DNA of 64,000 nt from Rhodotorula mucilaginosa (taxonomy: Eukaryota; Basidiomycota; Microbotryomycetes; Sporidiobolales; Sporidiobolaceae): assembly GCA_034406715.1 (NCBI GenBank), contig CP137880.1, forward strand, positions 62,001-126,000, written 5' to 3'. Positions 1 through 10,857 of the stretch are shown here, one piece after another (the first letter of the stretch is position 1; each line of letters opens with the position of its first letter). The notes under the pieces were generated by a model. The model worked only from the letters and a program-made list of their open reading frames with translations. It made no database searches and was not told the origin of the DNA. The position numbers and the translations under genes are program-made.

Positions 1-1404
1 GTCGGAACACGCATCAGAGTCCTGACCATAATTCCGGTACAAACAGGTTCATCGACCAGAGCCTCGGCTGGAGATGGGTACAGTGGATACACATGATCGC
101 AAACGGCGTCCTGCTCGTTCTGGAGATCATTTTCCTGCGTGAAACGCGCGGCGCCAAGATCCTCGCTCGTCGTGCGAAGAAACTCCGCAAAGAAACGGGC
201 AAGAACAACATTCGCGCGCCGGTCGAGCTCGAGAACGAATCCGTCAAGGATCTTCTGCATACCGCGTGCACGCGGTCCATCCTTCTTCTGGCCCGCGAGC
301 CGGTCGTCCTCGCGTTCGGTCTCTGGATCGCCTGTGAGTCCTTCGTTATTCTCGCTTTGCTGCTTCTCGGGCGCTGCTGACCTATGGCCGGTTCACAGAT
401 GCATGGGGAATCACGTTCACTCTGCTGAGCGCTATTCCTTTGTGCTTCCAGAACAACCACGGCTGGAGCGAAGGAATCGCCGGCCTTCCGTACCTCGCGC
501 TCGTCGCGGGCTGCTTCATCGGTTTCGGCACCTCCCGGTGGTCGGACATCGTCTACGACCGCAAACGAGACGCCAACAACGGCATCCCGATCCCCGAATA
601 CCGTTTGATTGGCGCCATGGCCTTCGCGTGGCTGATGCCCGCAGGACTTTTCATCTTCTCTTTCACGCAATACGGGTTCATCACGCCGGTCGCGCCTATC
701 ATTTCGCTGGTGTGCATCCTGGTGAGTGTCACGGGCTAAAAAAGGCGGACTCGAGCACCTGCTGACGAGTCTCGCGCGCATTCTTAGGTCGGAATGTGAG
801 TTGCGGTGTCAAGATCGTCGAAACACCCCGGAACTAACGACAAGGGACAACAGCTATCACGTCTTCAACACCGTCTACAACTACACGAGCGATGCCTACC
901 CAGGTACGAACCCTCTGGGCGCTCCGAACGTGGCACCGAGCTTTGCCGAGCTTACCAATTTTTCGCAGAATACGCCTCGAGCGCCATTGCAGGACAGGGA
1001 CTCCGTGCGTGCCGTCTCGCCATGATTACACATAGGTGAGATTGGCTGACCCCTGTACCAACAGTCCGAAACATGTTTGGCGGTGTCACAGTACGTCGAG
1101 AATCTGTTTCAGAAGCTGAGCTACCAAGCTCTGATACGCCAGCGCCCGCCCGCAGCCCCTCTTCGCGAACCAGATGTTCAACGGCATGGGCTACCAATAC
1201 GCTGGACTCTTGCTCTCCCTGCTGGCGCTCCTCGCCGCCCCTTTACCGTTCATCCTCTTCAAGTACGGCGAACGGATCCGCGCCAAGTCCAAGTACGCGT
1301 CGAGCGACGACGAGCTCGAAAAGGAGCGAATCACGGACGACAACGTCAACGAGCGCGGCGTACCTTCGACCGAGGCGCAGTACACGAGTTCGTTCGCGGT
1401 CTGA
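1..1404 (+). CDS. MFS transporter, DHA1-like, 5'-truncated by window edge
   Basis: C-terminal part of a major facilitator superfamily membrane transporter. The window opens inside an intron whose CAG acceptor ends at 46. The next exon encodes a hydrophobic helix followed by a basic loop ([19 protein letters not shown]), the central-loop signature of fungal DHA1 drug/polyamine-type antiporters. A GTGAGT intron runs from about 334 to 398. Later exons encode further membrane helices, including [15 protein letters not shown], the loop [10 protein letters not shown], and a last helix at 1174-1300 ([20 protein letters not shown]). The tail is short, acidic and cytosolic, with a TGA at 1402-1404. 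At least four introns fall inside the visible part. The substrate cannot be told from sequence. The family call is firm, the DHA1 subfamily less so. Confidence 0.85.
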
Positions 1405-1672
1405 GGCGGATCGAGCGAGACGTCCTTTTCCTTGGTGGCGCCAGCCGACCCGTCTTCTGGTACATATAGAGCATCGATAGATCTAGACGCCTCACCACAG
1501 GCCCCCATTCGTGAATAGAGTTCACATGATCCGCATACCTCCTTTTTTCGCATCCATACCATTCTTTCCATCGTTCCCGAATGTTCGCGACTTGAAGAGA
1601 GCCAGCCACGTAAGAGCCGTTCGAGTGGTTCTTTCCAGTGTTGCAAGAGGGTCGCTGCAAGAGGGTCGCCGT

Positions 1673-2708
1673 CTATGAATCGTACGGAGGAAGACCCCAC
1701 GCGGCGGGGTCGAAATCCTCCATCGATGAATGTTGGTGTGACGCGTTCAGGCCGTGGTCGCTGCCGAGCGTGCTGACGAGTTCGGGATCGGGAATCCAGA
1801 CGACTGCAGTGAGGGATTTGAAGTCAGCCAACATCTGACCGAGTCACACGTGCAGGACCACTTGCCTTCCATTCCGGCTGCGCGCGCTGCTTGAACGCCC
1901 GAGACGCCGTCTTCGAACACGAGGACCTTGGCGCGCTCTTCCGGTGTACTATAGAAATATGCCGGTGAGGATCCGACTTCGGGCACTATTCAAGCCGAAG
2001 ACCAGACTCACGAGTAGCCAAGCATCTCTGCCGCCTTGATAAAGATGGTCGGATCCGGTTTCCCCTTGCCTTCGAGGATGGGGTCGTCGCCACAGAGGAT
2101 GTTGGTCGAGAACGAATCAAAGAGGTGGGGCAAATGGGCCGACTTGATCTTGAAGTTTCTGGTCTTGGACCCCGTGGCAATCTGGGCGAACGGCCAAGGG
2201 GTGGTCAAGAAAGGGACTTGCATCCATACGCCCAAACGGACTTACAGCCATGGGAACTTTGTGCTTCTCGAGGTGGTGGACGAGCTTGACGACGCCCGGC
2301 AAAGGTTCGACGGTCCGGAAGAGGGAATCGAGTTTCTGGTCCATGGTCGTCAACAGTTCATCGACCGTCATCGGAATGCCGGTCGCCTCGATCAAGCGGG
2401 CGGCCGAGTCGTGCGCAGGTCGGCCCATGAGCTGCGATTTGAGCTGAGTGTACGCGGGGCCGTCAGGTCACTGCAGGGGATTCCCGATGACCCCGAAACT
2501 TTGCGCCGTACCTCCCATGTGAGCTCTTTGCCGTACGGTGCGAGCAGTTCGTTCGATGCGACCGTGTACAATCGCTCGCTGTCGATGAGCAAGCCGTCCT
2601 GTTGCACGTGCTTGCGTACGTGAGCTAGCCCGACCTCGAGACTGTGGAGATGATGATGAGCAAACTGACCATGTCAAACAGGACCGCGCTGACTTGAGGG
2701 TGCGGCAT
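1673..2708 (-). CDS. HAD-like hydrolase (pseudouridine-5'-phosphatase / DOG-type sugar phosphatase)
   Basis: Soluble haloacid dehalogenase-superfamily phosphatase. Exon 1 starts at 2708 (MPHPQVSAVLFDM) and an intron splits the catalytic DxDG motif; splicing restores VLFDMDGLLIDSE with the nucleophile and acid/base aspartates. A helical cap follows (LTTMDQKLDSLF). Then come motif III (GKPDPTIFIKAAEMLGYS) and motif IV (VLVFEDGVSGVQAARAAGM), with the Lys and acidic pair that hold Mg2+. The protein ends LPPYDS at the TAG on 1673-1675. About five short introns are needed. Closest in layout are HDHD1/pseudouridine-5'-phosphatase and yeast DOG/GPP phosphatases; the substrate cannot be chosen from sequence. 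It converges with the upstream transporter and diverges from the PXA gene. Confidence 0.85.
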
Positions 2709-3069
2709 GGCGGAGTGTAAGCAGCAGGTAGTCCCAGTGCAGACTGTTTCAGTGGGCTCTATCGCCGTGTAGAGCTGTGGTGCGGACCAAAGCCTCCTCA
2801 GCTTCGGCGGCCGAGTGGGGCAGCCTCAGCTTGTCCCCCTTGCCTCCCTTCATCCAGAGCACAGTCGCGCAATGCTAGCTGCACGACAGAAGCTCCCATA
2901 GGCTATAACGACAAGCTACATCCCGAGCCGAGCAGTCGTCCGAGTCTCGCGCGAGGCCCTTGCAACCGTCACCTCGGGGTTCGTGCTGCTCCTCCAGTCT
3001 CCGTCGTATCGTCGCACAGCAGCAAGAACACGGCGGCAGAGACTCGCTCGAGCTCGCCGCTGGCCGATC
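2709..3069. promoter_or_regulatory. Divergent intergenic region, HAD phosphatase / PXA gene
   Basis: Shared upstream region of the HAD phosphatase (-) and the PXA-domain gene (+). Reading on through it upstream of the PXA start meets only GTG codons in frame before the ATG at 3070. I see no clear TATA box or other named site. Confidence 0.4.
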
Positions 3070-4749
3070 ATGACTGCCCTCCGTCCTAGGGTTCCGCCGC
3101 GACCGTCCGCACGCCCTCCGGCTGCCGGAGCAACGCCTTCTGCCGACAAAGGGGACGCGCCTCCACTATACCGCCGCATACTGTACCCGCCTTCGTCCTC
3201 GATCCCGACCCCTCGCATCCTGCATTCCCCTGCGCACGCCGTCCTCGACCCGTTGATCCTCGACTTGATCGCGTTGACTTTGCGCGCCTACGTCTCGCCG
3301 TGGTACAACGGTTCCATCTCGCGCGACCCGGACAAACAGTTCCTCCAAGCCGTCACGAACGTGTTGGTCCATGTCGTGCAGGCGCTCGAGGTCCGACTCG
3401 CGGCGCTCGATTGGTCCGCACTCGTTTTGCAAGACTTGCCCCAAGTCCTGACCGAACACTACCGCGACTGGGACCTCGCCGAGGAAAAGGCCTCGCCGGC
3501 GGGCAACAGCAGCGACAAGACCCGCTCGACGTCGCACAACCTCTCGCGCGACGAACTGTTTGACCGGATCCATCCGCACCTCGCGGTCCACCTCGTCCCT
3601 CCAGCGGACGCGGCGCCTCTCATCACCACTCCCGCCACTCCATTACCACCACTCGGAGCTCGTGTCGATCCAGTCTACCTCCGCGCCTTGACCGACCACC
3701 TCCTCAAGCTCGTCCTCCCACCCGAGGATTACCGCTCCGTCGCCGAACGCGCCATCTTGCGCGAGATCCTGGTCGGCGTCGTCTTTCGCACCGTGTTTGA
3801 ACGAGTCGCACAACCGTGGTTCTTGTATGCGTTGATTGCCAAACAGCTCGAGCCGCGAATCGAGGCGAAACGGGCTGCGGCTGCGGAAGACGTGACGGCG
3901 GCCTCGGCCTCGACGGGAGGCATTATTGCAGGCGCCATCGGGCCTGCCTTGCAAGGCCTCGCTTCGAAACTGGGGAATTGGTTGGCAGATTCCGCCTCCA
4001 GCTCTTCACCAAAGCCAGCGACAGCCCCAACCTCTCCGCTCACGCCGCCGCCTCCGGCAGTCCACCCTTCCTTCCTCGCCCTCATCTCGGCGATCCTGCC
4101 CCCCTCGCTCTTCTTCACCCAACTGGTCTCGCTCACGTCCCTCGCGCTCTTCTTCCTCTCCGATCGCGTCTCGTCTTACCTCTCCTCGCTGGTCACTGTG
4201 CGCCTCGCAAACGCTCAGACTGCACAGACCGTGCTGGAAGCGATCAAGGCGACGTTGTTTCCCCTTGAAGGGGGATGGCCCGCCTTACGGGAAGCGGACC
4301 CGGATCAGGAAGAGCGGGAGGAATGGAAGAGGAGGGCAGAGGTGGCACTCGCCGAGTATTTGCCGGGTGCGTTCTCGCTCAACAGCTGTCGCGCGGAGGG
4401 CTCTCTCTTCTCTTTTCTTCTCTATCGCTTCGAGGAGAGAGGACCCGCTCCGGTGTCTCTCCGTTGAAGTGTTGCACGACTGAGCGCTACTAACGCTCGC
4501 TCCTAAACTCCCGCAGATTGGCTTCCCTCCCTCGTGACGACGACTCCGGCTACTGCACCTCCCGATCCTTCTTCTTCCTCACCCTCCACCTCCGATGAAC
4601 AACGAGCTCGCATAGATCTAGCTCGACACCTCCTCCGACCGCTCGTGTCTCACACGGCCAACGTCCACCTGTTTGTCCTCGTTCTGGACCTCGTCGTCGG
4701 ACACGTCGCGCCAGAAATGGTGACCGGAGAAGGATGGAGCTCGGAGTAG
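3070..4749 (+). CDS. PXA-domain protein (sorting nexin-associated family)
   Basis: Join 3070-4366 and 4517-4749, 509 residues. After a Pro-rich leader, residues of about 60-290 form a PXA domain, the sorting-nexin-associated fold seen in Mdm1/SNX13-like and S. pombe Pxa proteins: DPLILDLIALTLRAYVSPWY near its start and ILREILVGVVFRTVFERVAQ near its end. A Ser/Pro linker follows, then hydrophobic segments (LISAILPPSLFFTQLV and SLALFFLSDRVSSYL). No PX or RGS domain is present, so this is a short PXA-only form. The intron joins GG|AT to give DWLPSLV, and the frame stays open to TAG at 4747-4749. The first in-frame ATG is 3070; upstream codons are only GTG. A role in endosome or ER membrane contacts is inferred from the family. 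Confidence 0.8.
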
Positions 4750-5425
4750 AGAGAAGCTGCGAGGAGGCGACGGCTTTTTCTTCGAGACGGCCGAGGGAAA
4801 CCGGGGGTAGTGGATTCCTGTGTCGTTTCGTGGGCAGGTATTTGTCTTGGTTGTTGTTGTTGTGCAAGTTTGTTGCGTCGATTTTTGCCATTGCTGCACG
4901 GTCTTTGGACAACAGGAGGCTGCCTGCATCGAGGAGAGCGGGCGATACGGCGGAACGGATCTCTCCCCTCTTTCTCGGACAGCGCAGGACCAGTTCGGCT
5001 CTCGCTCAGAGAGGTGACCACCTCAAGTTCCGTTTGTCATCTCCAGAACCGCAGGTGGCTACGAGTCAAAAGCTTAGCGGTTACCTTTCTGGAACGAGCA
5101 CGCACGCGACGACGGGGAAACTGCGACTGCGAGGACGCCGGCGCGTGCGCGCGACGCGATGCGATGCCATGAATTGCGATGCGAGCGGACGGGGGAGGAG
5201 GGAGAAGGAGGAAACGAGGTGGGAACTGTGTCCTTCACCGAGGAGTCAGGCCCCTCAATCGGGAGAATGCGCGAGCAAGAGGGGAGGGGGAAAAAACAGA
5301 GGGAAGCATCATTCTTTCCAGACTCAGTCGCGAGTGGCGCATCCACGCGCGCGCCCGCAGGCCCAGAGAAGCACGCAACGCCAGCAAGCAAGCAGAGGCG
5401 ACGCGCGGCGGCACAGAGCAAAGCA

Positions 5426-5441
5426 GGGGGGGGGGGGGGGG
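5426..5441 (+). repeat. G16 homopolymer
   Basis: Sixteen consecutive G residues, flanked by AAGCA and TCC. It lies in the intergenic stretch, with a GA-rich microsatellite starting 25 bases downstream. Confidence 0.95.
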
Positions 5442-5459
5442 TCCTTTTGTCGGATCGTG

Positions 5460-5517
5460 AGCAAAGAGAGCGAGAGAGAGAGAAAGAGCAATAAATAGAG
5501 AGAAAGAGAGAGAGGAG
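5460..5517 (+). repeat. GA-rich microsatellite
   Basis: Imperfect (GA)n tract made of repeated GAGAGA and AAAGAGAGA units, purine-only over most of its length, next to the G16 run. Together they make a purine strand of nearly 100 bases. Confidence 0.8.
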
Positions 5518-6260
5518 TAAGGGGGAATCTCCCGCGCTAGAGTGAGCCACCTCGAGTGGGAATGTAATCGAGGAGCTCAAATGACGCGGTGGTTATTAGG
5601 GGGTTTGGGGGTAGATAGGTGATTCGAGGAGGGGAATTGAGGATAGCATCGATCGAAGGCTGTGAGAGCGTCCGAGAGCGTCGTCGTCGTCATCATCGTC
5701 GGGGTGGAGCGCAGCCAGTGCGTGGAGGAAAGTGCGAACGTAGCGTCTGCCTCATAGCTGGGGCGGTCGCTCTCGCCGGTCTTTTGTCGTCTTTTTGTCG
5801 GTTGGTCGGTTCGTTCACGACGAACCCCGTCAGCCAGCAAGGGTTCATACCTGGTCCAGCACTCTTCTCTCGTCCCGCTTGCCCCCTTTTGCCCCGCCTC
5901 CTCGCGTTCTGTCCCCCATTGTCCCGGCTTGTTTTCCCCCTCCCCTGCCTCCCCTTCCCGCTCCTCCCCCTCAAAAGCCCCACTCCATCCGATCCGACGC
6001 GTTGTCATGACGCGCACGCCCGCGCGTCCCTGCAAGCCAGCTGTCGCAGCCCCAGCCGAGCGGTTCGAGAGAGTCCTGGAGAGCCAGATCCCCTTTGTCG
6101 TCGTCGGCGACGACGCGCGTGCCTCTCTCTCGTTGGCTCGTTGGCGGGGGGGTTTGATGATTTTTCCACTGTTTCGAAAAAGGAAAGAGGGGGATCGCGC
6201 TGTGTGTAGAGGGGATACGACACGAGTACGGAAGGAGAAGGGGGAGGCGGCGCCGCTGCT

Positions 6261-6497
6261 TTACCGGTTCTGGCGGGAGGCGAGCGCGTGGTCAGCTGGG
6301 AGTAGGGCGCAGTAAAAGAGGCAGAGGGTGCTTACCTTGGTGAAACCGATGGCGTCGGAGCGCTCACGGAAGCACTGACGGCAGATGTTGAGGCCGTACT
6401 TGCGGATGAGACCGGCCTGGTGCTGGCAGATGCGGCATCCGCGCGAGCCCTTTCCGTACTTGCGCGGGTGGCTGAACCAAACTGCCTCGTGAGTCAT
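6261..6497 (-). CDS. RPS29: 40S ribosomal protein S29 (uS14)
   Basis: Complement of join 6261-6269 and 6336-6497, 56 residues, the normal length of eukaryotic S29. It is part of the small-subunit head. The start reads [19 protein letters not shown]. The zinc finger is intact: CRIC at about residues 21-24 and CRQC at 39-42. Exon 1 ends IGFTK at a GTAAGC donor. A 66-base intron is followed by a terminal exon of only nine bases (AACCGGTAA) that supplies the last Asn-Arg and the stop, giving the expected FTKNR end. The gene is divergent to RPS8, leaving about 410 bases for both promoters. Confidence 0.95.
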   Translation of the reverse strand: MTHEAVWFSHPRKYGKGSRGCRICQHQAGLIRKYGLNICRQCFRERSDAIGFTKVSTLCLFYCALLPADHALASRQNR

Positions 6498-6908
6498 CTT
6501 GGGGGTATGATCTAGAGGTGGTAGAGCAAAGACGTGTGGACTGCGGGTGTGTGTGTGTGTGGTTGGTTGGGTCGGGGTCGAGGTCGAGGTCGAGGGCGGA
6601 AGGAGACGGCGCTCGGGGTCAGCGAGCTGGGGCGCGCGAGGGGGGCGGTCAGCGCGAGAGGGCAGGCTGAGGCTTACCGGTCTTTGTTCCTTTGGTTGGC
6701 TGTGGGTAAGCGCGAGCTGGCAGCGACGGGAGCGGGAGAAGGGGACGCGAGCGGCTGCTGTGCTGCCCTTCGAGCTGAGTTCGAGCTGAGGTCGCGTCGC
6801 CGCCTCGCCGCGCCGCCTTCAACTCGCCGCCGCGCCGACTCGCTCTTCTCGCCTTGTTGCTCCTCTGCGTCGCTCACAGAGTTACAGCCACCCACAGTCC
6901 GACAAACC
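6498..6908. promoter_or_regulatory. Bidirectional ribosomal-protein promoter (RPS29 / RPS8)
   Basis: 411 bases separate the two divergent ribosomal protein starts. The region has a (GT)n run at about 6547-6561 and pyrimidine-rich blocks (about 6840-6875) ahead of RPS8, as is common near ribosomal-protein transcription starts. A 5'-UTR intron on either side is possible. No specific factor site is asserted. Confidence 0.6.
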
Positions 6909-7678
6909 ATGGGTATCTCCAGGTCTAGCAGGTACAAGAGGGCCGCGACTGTACGTACACCTCGCCGGGGGGGTCCTCTCACTTTCAGCCCCTCCAACCT
7001 CCCGCCTCGGCCTACCCCCGACCGCCCACGCTCGACCAGCCACCATGCACAGAGACAGACACTAACACATGAGCGTGTCAACAGGGCGCCGCGCCGTCGC
7101 CGTACCGCAAGAAGCGCCAGCACGAGGCCGGTCGCCAGCCCGCCATGACCAAGCTGGGCGCCAAGCGCATCCACCCCGTCCGCACCCGCGGCGGCAACCA
7201 GAAGCACCGCGCCCTCCGCCTCGAGTCGGGCAACTACGCCTGGGGCTCGGAGCACACCACCCGCAAGACGCGCATCATCGGCGTCGTCTACAACGCGACC
7301 AACAACGAGCTCGTCCGGACCAACACCCTCGTCAAGGGCTGCATCGTCCAGATCGACGCCGCCCCCTTCCGTCAGTGGTACGAGGCCCACTACGGCCAGG
7401 CCGTCGTCAAGAAGGGCCGCTCCAAGGAGCAGCTCGCCGCCGTCGCGACCGAGGCCGACAAGGGCTCGAACCACGTCAAGCGGACCCTCGCCGACCGCCA
7501 GAAGGAGGCCAAGGTCGACCCCTTGCTCGAGTCGCAGTTTGCCGCCGGTCGTCTCTACGCCTGCATCGCCTCGCGTCCGGGACAGTCGGGCCGCGCCGAC
7601 GGCTACATCCTCGAGGGCAAGGAGCTCGAGTTCTACGTCCGCCGTCTCCGTTCCTCCAAGGCCAAGCACGCCGCCTAA
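6909..7678 (+). CDS. RPS8: 40S ribosomal protein S8 (eS8)
   Basis: Join 6909-6950 and 7085-7678, 211 residues. Exon 1 encodes the 14-residue start [14 protein letters not shown] and ends at GTACGT. Exon 2 begins [20 protein letters not shown]. The conserved core follows: [20 protein letters not shown], then [17 protein letters not shown], and a tail with [20 protein letters not shown]. Length and motifs match the family throughout. It sits in the body of the 40S subunit. It is divergent to RPS29, which suggests co-regulated expression. Codons are strongly C/G-ending, as expected of a highly expressed gene here. Confidence 0.97.
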
Positions 7679-8548
7679 ACGCGCGCGCGCGTGTGTGTTG
7701 TCTTTGTGTGTTGTCGTGTGGGGTGGGAGACCGTGGAGGAGGAGGAGGAGGAGGAGGAGGGGGTCAAGTAGTTCGCAGGAGGGGAACCAACTGCCCTCGC
7801 CGCCGCCCCCAAAGCCAAAGTGGGACAAACCAGAAATCTCACCTCTTTGGGTTCTCGACCATATTCTTCTTGGGGACGCACGTTGCGGGCGTGCTGCTGA
7901 CTTTGCGCCGAGGCACGACTGCGGGTTCCGCTCCGATCCAACCCGCCCCCGACCCGACTCGACTCCCATTCGACTCGACTCGAGACGCGCACAGAACCTC
8001 GCTATGCAGCAGCCAGAAGAGCCTCGCCAAACCCCGCACCGCTTTTGTCGCGCTACTGTGCCGCCGCCTCCTTTTTTTCGCCCTATCGCTCTGGTCTCAT
8101 CTCTTTACCGCCCTCCCTCGACCGACTTCTCGTCCGACCCGACCCGCTTCATTCCCTTGCCGTTCTCAGCCCCTCGCTGGGAGGGGCATGATAGCGGCGA
8201 GCGTGGGCAAGATGGAAGCAAACGGCTGCAGTACCGAGAGAGAGAGAGATCAAAGGCATTCGTGCGCAAAGGCGTCTGGCTTGAGCAGCGATCGAGAGAC
8301 TCGCTTGGCTTGTCCGTTTCGCGCGTTTTTGGATTGAATGAGGCTCGGAAGGATGGAGGAGGCAAGGGAAAATTACAACCGACAAAATCTCGGGAGTACT
8401 TTTTGGTTGTTTGTTGCGTCTCTGGAAATCTAGCCGAGTATCTCTACGCAACGCTCCACGGTTTCTCTCTACTCCTTTACGCGCGGGGCGAACAATCCTC
8501 CGAACTCTGCACGAGGGACATTGTCGACGAGCTTGACGGGAAGAATGA
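7679..8548. other. 870-base convergent intergenic region with (GGA)n
   Basis: Between the RPS8 stop and the inferred HEM3 stop. It holds a (GGA)n microsatellite at about 7734-7761 and CT-rich stretches. The open frames here lack any domain and overlap on both strands. No gene is supported. Confidence 0.5.
7734..7761 (+). repeat. (GGA)n microsatellite
   Basis: About nine GGA units running into GGGG, just 3' of RPS8, probably within its 3' UTR. Confidence 0.9.
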
Positions 8549-10857
8549 TCACCATCCCGCGGGACGGGGGCACACCTCCCCCTCGCGGAACACGGTCCGG
8601 CCGTGCACACTAGACGCGGAGTGCTGCGGCGGACTCTTGGCGAGACTGTCTCCGCCGGACGACGACGACGCGGCAGCCAAGGGGATCGCACCCGGCGCTT
8701 CTTGAGGCGGCAAGGACGCGGCGGGGATCGAGAGCGGAATAGGCTGACCATCGAGAGAGGGCGACGTTCCGACCTCTGTTTTTTTGTGTCATGCAAAGGA
8801 GTGTCAGACATATTTAGCTCGACGCGGGCGCAAGCCAGTCCCGTAAAGGAGCAAAACGGAGGAAGGAAATCAAAGCAAGCGGAGAAGAAACACACTCACC
8901 CTTGACGTGCCTCCCCAATTCGGTCAGGATTTCGTCCCCACCGCCTTCAATCAACTCCCTCGCGACGTCCGCCCCAAGCTGTTCGCACTCCCAGATCGAG
9001 TGCACTCGCCTCGCGAGCGTGCACAGGACGGCGCGCGTACCCGACAGGGACGTGATCGTCCCCGTCAGGGTCAACGTCGCGTGGTGAGTGGTCATGCGCG
9101 CGTCGGAGGGGCAGGAAGGCGGCATGCCCGGTCGGTGCGTGCACGTGTGGGTGTGAAGGCGAGCGGGCAAACCGTCGTCGTCGTGATGGGCCGCGGTGCC
9201 ATTCCCGTTGTTGAGCGGGGCGACGCCGACGAGGCCGGGTAACTGGGCGCCCTGCATGCGAGGCGAGCGCGGCGCCCCGGGGAGCATCTTGCCCGTGACG
9301 GGGCAGATGTGCGCCGGGTTGACGGCCGGGTGCCCGTCCGGAATCCCCGTCGTCTCGTCCGGTTGGCCAATCTTGCTCAAATCGACGGGAGGTTTCGGCG
9401 GCGAACCCACGAGCGGAAGGCCGTTCGGAGAGATGACGGGCGAGATCGGACTCGTCGGTGGAAAATCGGACACGAGTTCAGGCGAGAGCGGGGCGGCAAA
9501 CTCGTCCCTCTCGACGACGTAACCGTGCGTGTCGATCGCAGGGACGGGTCGCCTCCTCGCATGGTCGCCTTCTCCGCCCTTGACAAACACTTCGGTGATC
9601 TTGGTCTCGCACCCGACGGGGACGGAACACCCTCCCTCGAGGACCTTGAGCATCATCCGCTCGGCGCGGGTCCGCCAACTCGTCTTCCAGCATTCGAGGC
9701 TCCCGATGATGTCGCGACTGCGCCGGTCCCCGGCTCGGATCTCGACGCCGATCGCCCCCTGACCGACGGCGTGGTACAACGTCGGCGAAGCGACCGCGGC
9801 CGTGATCCGGTGTCCCAACCCGATCCGGATCAACCCGGCCGAGGCGAGGATCAGAGCCGTGTAGTTGTTGTCGACCGCGTCGAGTTTCTTCAACCGCGTG
9901 CCGAGGTTGCCGCGCACGTCGGCAAACTTCAACCGCGGGAATTTGCGGCGCAGTTGGGCGACGCGGCGGACGGACGAAGTCCCGATGACGGACCCGTCCG
10001 GCATCTCGTCCAGGCTCGTGTACGACAGCCCCTCCTTGACGACGAGGGCGTCGGTCGGGTCCTCGCGTTCGAGGACGGCGCCGAGTTCGCAGCCGGAAGG
10101 GAACTCGGTCGGGACGTCCTTGAGCGAGTGGACGATCGCGTCGACTTGGCCCGAGAGGAGTGCGACTTCGAGCTCCTTGGTCCAGAGAGCTGCGACAACA
10201 GGCGCGTCTCAGTCACCCTTGACTGTCGTCGCTGCGGATCTATGGGAGAGAGGGCGGGACTCACCTTTTCCTCCAAAAGTGTAGAGCGGTTGAGTCTGGA
10301 CATTGTCTCCGAGAGTGGTCTGCAGCAACGGAGCGGGGGTAAGTAGCGGCGGCAGGGATTCGAGAGTGCAGAGCTTCTTTGAGAGTCGAGCATGGTAGGC
10401 TCCAGTGATGGAAAGACTGACCATTCCGAGGATCCGGATCTCGCAGCCGGGCCAGCGTTCTTCGAGCTCGCGGCGAACGATCTCGGTCTGGACCTGTTTT
10501 CAGATTGGCGCAGATCAGTCTCGTGCATGCTTGAGGACCAGAAGGCATCCCGTCGCGCGCGTGGGAGAGAAGACAGGCAGGGAGGGATGCGAGGCAAACC
10601 GCTGGACCCGCACGCACCATTGCGAGTTTCGAGTTGCGGGTTCCGAGGGTAAAGACCTGACCGGCATACGGATGCGTGTAGTGATTCCCATTGCCGTTGG
10701 CGTTGGCGATCGCAGGAGTGGCAGTCGGAGTTGGACGAGTCGCCGCGAGCTGGGAACTCATCGGGCACGCAGGCGGTGGCACGGTCGGGAAGTCGGCCGA
10801 CGAGGTGGTTGGGATGGGGGGATGATCAGGCGGCAGCTGGACTGTGCCCGCAGACAT
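8549..10857 (-). CDS. HEM3: Porphobilinogen deaminase (hydroxymethylbilane synthase)
   Basis: Third enzyme of haem synthesis: it polymerises four porphobilinogens to hydroxymethylbilane in the cytosol. The start at 10857 is followed by a Pro/Ala-rich leader, then VFTLGTRNSKLAM. An intron leads to the exon reading VQTEIVRRELEERWPGCEIRI. Next come HSLKDVPTEFPSG with the catalytic Asp, IGTSSVRRVAQLRRKFP and FADVRGNLGTRLKKLD with substrate-binding Arg residues, and EGGCSVPVG with the Cys that carries the dipyrromethane cofactor. Domain 3 is split by about 110 Pro/His-rich residues (roughly 9100-9480), then resumes LTLTGTITSL. The exon ends LGRHVK at 8900. The last exon, 8549-8775, is inferred from a CAG acceptor and adds about 60 Ser/Pro/Ala-rich residues. 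That 3' end is the weakest part; the enzyme call is secure. Confidence 0.93.

Larger units (their letters stand above)
4750..6260. other. 1.5 kb intergenic stretch without a supported gene
   Basis: Between the PXA gene and the RPS29 3' end. Open frames exist on both strands, but they overlap in all phases and consist of Arg/Ser/Gly/Pro runs with no recognisable domain, as expected from GC-rich non-coding DNA. It holds a G16 run (5426-5441) and a GA-rich tract (about 5466-5515). No tRNA, snoRNA box pair or other RNA could be supported by eye. Confidence 0.5.

Noticed and set aside
4734-5498. 254-codon open frame on the plus strand in the empty region
   Set aside because: Arg/Gly/Ser-rich with no domain, overlapped by equally long frames on both strands and crossing the G16 run. 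It looks like a GC-driven frame.
6674-7969. 431-codon minus-strand frame opposite RPS8
   Set aside because: Leu/Gly/Val-rich antisense shadow of a highly codon-biased ribosomal protein gene.
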